Positions 6,930 through 10,218 of a stretch of 10,218 nucleotides of DNA are shown here, in pieces. The DNA comes from Pseudomonadota bacterium (GTDB taxonomy: Bacteria; Pseudomonadota; Gammaproteobacteria; Burkholderiales; Burkholderiaceae_C), in contig JAEZKX010000260.1 of the NCBI GenBank assembly GCA_023436025.1, positions 1 to 10,218 on the forward strand, in the 5' to 3' direction. The position numbers and the translations under genes are program-made. The notes beneath the pieces are model-generated. The model ran no database searches, was not told the origin of the DNA, and saw only the letters and a program-made list of their open reading frames with translations. The stretch's first letter is position 1. Every line of letters starts with the position of its first letter.

Positions 6930-7619
6930 ATGAATGCCGCCATCGACATCGAACGTGCCCGCTTCAACATGATCGAGCAGCAGATCCGGCCCTGGGACGT
7001 GCTGGACCTGGACATCCTCGCGCTGCTGCAGCGCGTGAAGCGCGAGGATTTCACGCCCGCGGCCTACCGCGCCCTGGCCTTCACCGACATGGCCATTCCG
7101 CTCCTGGGCAGCACCGAGGAAGCCATGCAGAAGGGCTGGTGCATGCTGGAACCCAAGGTGGAGGCCCGCATGCTGCAGGACCTGGAAGTGCGGCCGCACG
7201 AGAAGGTGCTGGAAGTCGGCGCCGGCTCCGGCTACATGGCCGCCCTGCTGGCCAGCCGCGCCCAGCGCGTGGTCAGCCTGGAGCTGGAGCCCGAACTGGC
7301 GCAAATGGCGCGGGCCAACCTGCAACGCGCCGGCATCGCCAACGCCGAGGTCCGCGAGGGCGACGGTGCCCGGGGCCTGGCGGCCGAGGGCCCCTTCGAC
7401 GTGATCGTGCTGAGCGGCTCGGTGGCCGAGGTGCCGCAGGCGCTGCTGGCGCAGCTGAAGGTGGGCGGCCGGCTCGGCGCCATCGTCGGCCACGAGCCCG
7501 TGATGCGGGCCACCTTCATCCGGCGCGAGAGCGAAGGCAGCTACCAGACCACCCAGCCCTGGGACACGCTGGCGCCGCGCCTGGCGCGCTTCCCCGAACC
7601 CTCCCGCTTCAACTTCTGA
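6930..7619 (+). CDS. Protein-L-isoaspartate O-methyltransferase family protein (divergent)
   Basis: This is a 229-residue class I SAM-dependent methyltransferase of the PIMT (Pcm) family; true members repair isoaspartyl residues in damaged proteins. The N-terminal helical part (MIEQQIRPWDV, 14-24; REDF and the following FTDMAIPL) aligns with Pcm. SAM motif I is VLEVGAGSG (93-101), followed by an acidic stretch SLELE (116-120) and GDGARG (144-149). However, the region where E. coli Pcm has GQTISQPY reads CMLEPKV here (71-77), so the usual Ser of the substrate-binding loop is absent. The isoaspartate activity is therefore doubtful and the real substrate unknown. The C-terminal part is shorter and lacks the usual closing RFVPL motif. 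The gene starts 17 bp after the pump stop, preceded by a weak GAGAG, and ends 10 bp before the rhodanese. Confidence 0.85.
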   Translation: MNAAIDIERARFNMIEQQIRPWDVLDLDILALLQRVKREDFTPAAYRALAFTDMAIPLLGSTEEAMQKGWCMLEPKVEARMLQDLEVRPHEKVLEVGAGSGYMAALLASRAQRVVSLELEPELAQMARANLQRAGIANAEVREGDGARGLAAEGPFDVIVLSGSVAEVPQALLAQLKVGGRLGAIVGHEPVMRATFIRRESEGSYQTTQPWDTLAPRLARFPEPSRFNF

Positions 7620-7629
7620 AAGCCCGCCC

Positions 7630-7965
7630 ATGGTCACCCAGGTCGCCCCTTCCCAACTCGAACAGTGGTTCGCCACGCAGGACGGGGCACCGCTGGTGCT
7701 GGACGTGCGCGAGGCCTGGGAACTGCAGACGGCATCGGTGCGCCCGGAGGGCTTCGAGCTGCTGGCGATCCCGATGAACACCCTGCCGGCGCGCCTGGCC
7801 GAAGTGCCGGCCGACCGGCCGGTGGCCTGCCTGTGCCACCACGGCGGCCGCAGCCAGCGCGTCGCCCTGTTCCTGGAGCAGCAGGGCTACGGCCAGGTGG
7901 CCAACATCGCCGGCGGCATCGACGCCTGGTCGGCGCAGCGCGACCCGGGGATTCCGCGTTACTGA
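7630..7965 (+). CDS. Single-domain rhodanese (sulfurtransferase)
   Basis: This 111-residue protein is one rhodanese domain of GlpE size that would carry sulfane sulfur as a cysteine persulfide. It has no signal peptide, so it is cytoplasmic. The domain opens with VLDVREAWE (23-31, the CH2A-like element). The active-site loop is CHHGGRS (69-75) with Cys69 as the persulfide-forming residue. It ends with the NIAGGIDAW signature (92-100). A second cysteine, Cys67, sits two residues before the nucleophile (CLC). The substrate and acceptor are unknown. Its place between the methyltransferase and tolC, with only a 10-bp gap upstream, indicates co-transcription, but no functional link to efflux can be shown from the sequence. 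Confidence 0.93.
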   Translation: MVTQVAPSQLEQWFATQDGAPLVLDVREAWELQTASVRPEGFELLAIPMNTLPARLAEVPADRPVACLCHHGGRSQRVALFLEQQGYGQVANIAGGIDAWSAQRDPGIPRY

Positions 7966-8013
7966 CGCGGCGCTGGACGCGGCAGCGGGAAAGCGTTACA
8001 GAACAAGCAGAAC

Positions 8014-8021
8014 GCAGAGGA
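8014..8021 (+). promoter_or_regulatory. Ribosome-binding site of tolC
   Basis: An AGAGGA-type Shine-Dalgarno core lies here, about 8 bases before the ATG at 8030. It supports that start, which is followed directly by a signal peptide. Confidence 0.6.
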
Positions 8022-8029
8022 CGGACTCG

Positions 8030-9349
8030 ATGAAACTGAAGCGGCTCATCCCCCTGGTGGCGGCCCTCGGCCTGACCGTGGCCGGCCCGGCCCGCGCCCA
8101 GGCGCTGTTCGAACTGTACGAGGCGGCGCGCGCCCAGGACGCCACCTGGCAATCGGCCCGCGCGCAGTACGAGGCCAACCTGGCGCGCGCCGAACAGGCC
8201 CGCGCCGGCATCCTGCCCAGCGCCGGCGTGTCCGCCGGCGTCACCCGCACCGAGCTGCATCCCACGCCCGGCGCCGACCGCGGCTACACCAGCTCGCAGG
8301 CGGTGCTGAGCGCGGCGCAGCCGCTCTACCGCCCCGCCAACCTGGCCACCTGGCGCCAGGGCCAGCGGCAGATGGAGCTGGCCGAGTTCCAGCTGACGGC
8401 AGCGGCGCAGGACCTGATCATCCGCGTGAGCCAGGCCTACTTCGACGTGCTGGCGGCCCAGGACACCCTGACCTTCGTGCGGGCGCTGAAGGTCTCGACC
8501 GCGGAGCAGCTGGCCGCGGCGCGGCGCAATTTCGAGGTGGGCACCTCCACCATCACCGACTCGCGCGAGGCCCAGGCCCGCTACGACCTGGTGCAGGCGC
8601 AGGAGATCGCCGCCGAGAACGACCTGCGCGTCAAGCGCCTGGCGCTGGACACGCTGGTGGGCCGCTCCAACACCCAGCCGGTACCCCTGGCGACATCGTT
8701 GAACGTGCCGGCGCCGCAGCCGGCGGACCCGGAAGCGTGGGTGGCGGTGGCGGAGACGGCCAGCCCCGCCATCCTGCAGGCGCGCACGGCCGTCGACATC
8801 GCCGAACTCGAGATCGAGAAAGCCAAGGCCGGCCACAAGCCGACGCTGGACCTCACCAGCAGCCTGGCCGTGCAGCACAACCGCGACGGCTCCGCCACCT
8901 CCCTCGGCAATTCGCGCGCCACCACCGGCAACATCGGCCTGGCCTTCCAGCTGCCGCTGTTCGCCGGCTTCGCCACCCAGAACCGCATCCGCGAGACCCT
9001 GGCGCTGGACGAGCGCGCCCGCAGCGACCTCGAGGCCACCCGCCGCCAGGTGGCCCAGGCCGTGCGAACGGCCTATTTCGGGGTGGTATCGGGGCAGAAC
9101 CAGGTACGGGCGCTGGAGTCGGCCGAAGCCTCCAGCCAGAGCGCGCTGGAAGCCAACCAGCTGGGCTACCAGGTCGGGGTGCGCATCAACATCGACGTGC
9201 TGAACGCGCAGAGCCAGCTATTCCAGGCCAGGCGCGACCTCGCGCAGGCGCGCTACAACGTGCTGCTGGGCCACCTGCGCCTGCGGCAGGCCAACGGCAC
9301 GCTGCAGGCGGAAGATCTGCGCCGCCTCGATACCTTGCTGGCGCCGTAA
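8030..9349 (+). CDS. tolC: TolC-family outer-membrane efflux channel
   Basis: This is the outer-membrane channel-tunnel of the tripartite pump, 439 residues long; it acts as a trimer. A signal peptide (MKLKRLIPLVAALGLTVAG, then PARA) ends at a predicted cleavage after Ala23 in ARA-QA. The mature protein shows the internal duplication of the family. Two long, Ala/Gln/Arg-rich helical hairpins each contain the diagnostic turn: FEVGTSTITDSREAQ (168-182) and YQVGVRINIDVLNAQSQLF (380-398). These are followed by helices RYDLVQAQ and RRDLAQARYN. LFAGF (310-314) is typical of the equatorial region. It is 64 bp behind the rhodanese without a convincing promoter of its own. The symbol is a family name; type I secretion use is also possible, but adjacency to the adaptor and pump favours efflux. 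Hairpin repeats follow the stop codon. Confidence 0.95.
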   Translation: MKLKRLIPLVAALGLTVAGPARAQALFELYEAARAQDATWQSARAQYEANLARAEQARAGILPSAGVSAGVTRTELHPTPGADRGYTSSQAVLSAAQPLYRPANLATWRQGQRQMELAEFQLTAAAQDLIIRVSQAYFDVLAAQDTLTFVRALKVSTAEQLAAARRNFEVGTSTITDSREAQARYDLVQAQEIAAENDLRVKRLALDTLVGRSNTQPVPLATSLNVPAPQPADPEAWVAVAETASPAILQARTAVDIAELEIEKAKAGHKPTLDLTSSLAVQHNRDGSATSLGNSRATTGNIGLAFQLPLFAGFATQNRIRETLALDERARSDLEATRRQVAQAVRTAYFGVVSGQNQVRALESAEASSQSALEANQLGYQVGVRINIDVLNAQSQLFQARRDLAQARYNVLLGHLRLRQANGTLQAEDLRRLDTLLAP

Positions 9350-9363
9350 CAACGACGCCGGGC

Positions 9364-9392
9364 GGTGCGCTCGCTGCGCGGGCACACCCTAC
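9364..9392 (-). repeat. REP-like hairpin repeat, copy A
   Basis: This 29-bp unit read on the minus strand begins GTAGGGTGTGC and ends GAGCGCACC. It matches copy B at 27 of 29 positions in opposite orientation. It is imperfectly self-complementary (arms 9364-9374 and 9378-9388 around a 3-base loop) and starts 14 bp after the tolC stop, so it may serve as a transcript 3' end. Confidence 0.75.
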
Positions 9393-9417
9393 CAGGCACG
9401 CCACAGCCCGGAAGTTC

Positions 9418-9446
9418 GTAGGGTGTGCTCGCGCCGCGAGCGCACC
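9418..9446 (+). repeat. REP-like hairpin repeat, copy B
   Basis: This is the most regular copy. GGTGTGCTCGC (9422-9432) pairs with GCGAGCGCACC (9436-9446) over 11 positions with one G-U pair and a 3-base loop. It is preceded by the constant GTAG head. With copy A it forms a head-to-head pair about 25 bp apart, as in bacterial interspersed mosaic elements. Confidence 0.75.
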
Positions 9447-9481
9447 GTCCGGCCATCCCCGGTGCGCTGCGGCACGGATCC

Positions 9482-9510
9482 CCAGGGTGTGTTCGCGCAG
9501 CGAGCGCTCC
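9482..9510 (+). repeat. REP-like hairpin repeat, copy C (degenerate)
   Basis: This copy matches the reverse complement of copy A at 24 of 29 positions. The core TCGCGCAGCGAGCGC is intact, and its stem (9486-9496 with 9500-9510) contains G-U pairs and one mismatch. A shorter scrap, GGTGCGCTGCGGCAC at 9461-9475, may be another decayed copy between B and C. Confidence 0.6.
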
Positions 9511-9524
9511 TTCCGTCCCCCACA

Positions 9525-9552
9525 GGTGCGCCCGCTCGCGCGCGCACCCTAG
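9525..9552 (-). repeat. REP-like hairpin repeat, copy D, overlapping the thioesterase stop
   Basis: Read on the minus strand, this copy has the CTAGGGTG head and GCGCACC end of the family but a rearranged centre. GGTGCGC (9525-9531) pairs with GCGCACC (9542-9548). The TAG inside its head (9549-9551) is the stop codon of the thioesterase gene. Confidence 0.55.
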
Positions 9553-9965
9553 CCTTCCTGGGGAACCAGCAGTGCCTGGCCGGTGGCCACCAGCTTTTCG
9601 TCGGCGCCGGTCAGGGCGTAGAGCTCGCAGGCGGTGAAAACCTGCGTGCGGCCCGGCTTCACCACCCGGGCCCGGGCGACGAAGCGCTCGCCGGTGGCGG
9701 GCCGCAGGCAGTTCACCGAATAGTGCGAGGCCAGCACGCGTCCGACCAGCGTCGCCGCGGCGAAGCCGCAGGCGGTGTCGACCAGGGCGCCCTGCAGGCC
9801 CGCATGCAGGAATCCGGCGTACTGTCCGGCCTCGCCGCGCCAGGGCATGGCGATCGCCACCTCGCCGGCACCGGCGCTGACCACCTCGATGCCGCACCAG
9901 CGGTTGAAGGCGGCCAGGGCGTTGATGGCGCGGATGCGTGCGAGCAGTGCGTCTTCGGTATCCAT
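9549..9965 (-). CDS. PaaI-family hotdog-fold thioesterase
   Basis: This is a 138-residue hotdog-fold enzyme expected to hydrolyse acyl-CoA or aryl-CoA thioesters in the cytoplasm as a homotetramer. After an N-terminal helix (residues 1-20), the key segment GFLHAGLQGALVDTACGFAA (51-70) contains His54 and Asp63. These are in the positions of the PaaI-type HGG...D catalytic motif; the usual second Gly is Ala-Gly here. Later strands (HYSVNCLRP, 81-89; GRTQVFTACELY, 105-116) fit the fold. The length is typical of the family. The ATG at 9965 has no Shine-Dalgarno sequence, but TAGATT on the minus strand (9972-9977) lies only 6 bases upstream. The gene is convergent with tolC, and its stop codon falls inside a hairpin repeat. 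The substrate is not predictable. Confidence 0.88.
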   Translation of the reverse strand: MDTEDALLARIRAINALAAFNRWCGIEVVSAGAGEVAIAMPWRGEAGQYAGFLHAGLQGALVDTACGFAAATLVGRVLASHYSVNCLRPATGERFVARARVVKPGRTQVFTACELYALTGADEKLVATGQALLVPQEG

Positions 9966-9971
9966 GCGGCC

Positions 9972-9977
9972 AATCTA
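9972..9977 (-). promoter_or_regulatory. Candidate -10 box of the thioesterase gene
   Basis: TAGATT on the minus strand matches 4 of 6 positions of TATAAT and ends 6 bases before the ATG, which would place the transcript start at or next to the start codon. No -35 box was recognised. Weak support. Confidence 0.25.
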
Positions 9978-10046
9978 GGCCCGCCCGCGCCGCGCCGCTG
10001 TCGTGGCGGCGACGCGCAGTCGCGCCCGCGATAGGAGCGCTGCTGC

Positions 10047-10107
10047 GTCGAGTTCGAGTTTCGAGTTTCGAGTTTCGAGTTTCGAGTTTCGAGTGTCGAG
10101 TGTCGGG
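10047..10107. repeat. 7-bp tandem repeat (TTTCGAG)n
   Basis: Five perfect, head-to-tail copies of TTTCGAG occupy 10059-10093. They are flanked by GTCGAG and TTCGAG on the left (10047-10058) and by TGTCGAG and TGTCGGG on the right (10094-10107), giving about nine units in total. The run is noncoding in all likely readings and lies 82-142 bp upstream of the thioesterase start. It is AT-richer than its surroundings. Heptamer runs of this kind can change copy number by slipped-strand mispairing. Confidence 0.9.
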
Positions 10108-10110
10108 CGT

Positions 10111-10140
10111 CCCCGGCTCGGGGTTCCCCGCCTCGGGCTT
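10111..10140. repeat. 15-bp tandem duplication with nested palindromes
   Basis: Two adjacent 15-bp units (10111-10125 and 10126-10140) differ at two positions, G for C in each case. Each can fold (CCCCG-GCT-CGGGG; CCCG-CCT-CGGG), and the junction is a perfect palindrome with arms CGGGG and CCCCG around TT (10119-10130). It lies 13 bp downstream of the stop codon of the minus-strand gene at the right edge and could be a GC-rich transcript end, although no T-run follows. Confidence 0.6.
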
Positions 10141-10152
10141 GCGCCGCGCGGC

Positions 10153-10218
10153 TCAGCGCCCGCCGTGCTCGACCAGCGTCAGCACCGCCCGCGCCGTCTT
10201 GGCCGCCGCCCCCCGGTG
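10153..10218 (-). CDS. C-terminal 21 codons of an edge-truncated gene, possibly Kdo transferase (WaaA)
   Basis: Reading in from the right edge on the minus strand, an open frame gives HRGAAAKTARAVLTLVEHGGR and then TGA (10153-10155). An HRGA segment in the last helix, followed by an Ala/Arg-rich end, is reminiscent of the C terminus of 3-deoxy-D-manno-octulosonic acid transferase, which adds Kdo to lipid A at the inner membrane. Genes for that enzyme are found near tolC in some Burkholderiales, from general recall. Twenty-one residues are too few to be sure; the coding status itself is only moderately supported. The next gene on this strand, the thioesterase, starts 187 bp further along. Confidence 0.35.
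   Translation of the reverse strand, partial: HRGAAAKTARAVLTLVEHGGR

Noticed and set aside
7973..8001. CTGGAC, 17 bp, TTACAG ahead of tolC as a promoter.
   Set aside because: The -10 match is only 2 of 6; not better than chance. Co-transcription with upstream genes is simpler.
9364..9552. The repeats after tolC as a CRISPR array.
   Set aside because: Copies alternate in orientation, diverge from each other and have unequal gaps; they are self-complementary REP-like units, and no cas gene is present.
9423..10034. 203-codon plus-strand open frame opposite the thioesterase.
   Set aside because: No recognisable domain; the minus strand encodes a complete hotdog thioesterase with its catalytic segment.
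10047..10107. The heptamer run as iterons of a replication origin.
   Set aside because: No replication initiator gene or DnaA box is nearby, and the unit is too short for typical iterons; slippage-born microsatellite is simpler.

Overview
The window looks like chromosomal DNA of a high-GC betaproteobacterium, most likely Burkholderiales and probably Comamonadaceae-like. The basis is the strongly GC-ending codon use, the gene families and their order, and the short hairpin repeats. This is inference; no rRNA or tRNA is present to settle the taxonomy.

Left part (1-1767): two minus-strand genes, a methionine sulfoxide reductase (msrA) and an ABC transporter ATPase cut by the window edge, overlap by 4 bases. 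Diverging from them is a membrane-anchored DUF218/YdcF-type protein resembling the envelope factor ElyC.

Centre (1768-9349): a plus-strand array of six genes builds one envelope machine with two extra cytoplasmic-type enzymes. It opens with a promoter (TTGACG, 17-bp spacer, TACATT) whose -10 box runs into a palindromic operator, then a TetR-family repressor. The repressor overlaps by ATGA a periplasmic adaptor (RND membrane-fusion protein). An HAE1-type RND efflux pump follows with all proton-relay residues conserved. Next come a divergent protein-L-isoaspartate methyltransferase homologue, a single-domain rhodanese and a TolC-family outer-membrane channel. Adaptor, pump and channel together would form a complete tripartite efflux system under autorepression by the TetR protein. 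A -10-like box inside the 3' end of the pump gene suggests the methyltransferase-rhodanese-tolC part can also be transcribed alone and may be the older unit.

Right part (9350-10218): the region after tolC holds four related 28-29 bp hairpin repeats (REP-like) in both orientations, the last forming the stop codon of a convergent PaaI-type hotdog thioesterase. Upstream of the thioesterase lies a run of a 7-bp tandem repeat (TTTCGAG) and a 15-bp palindromic tandem duplication. The window closes with the last 21 codons of another minus-strand gene, perhaps the LPS Kdo transferase waaA.

I found no phage, CRISPR, insertion sequence or recognisable defence system. The most unusual items are the repeats around the thioesterase gene, the methyltransferase-rhodanese pair lodged in an efflux operon, and the operator layout. 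None is strong evidence for a new biological system.
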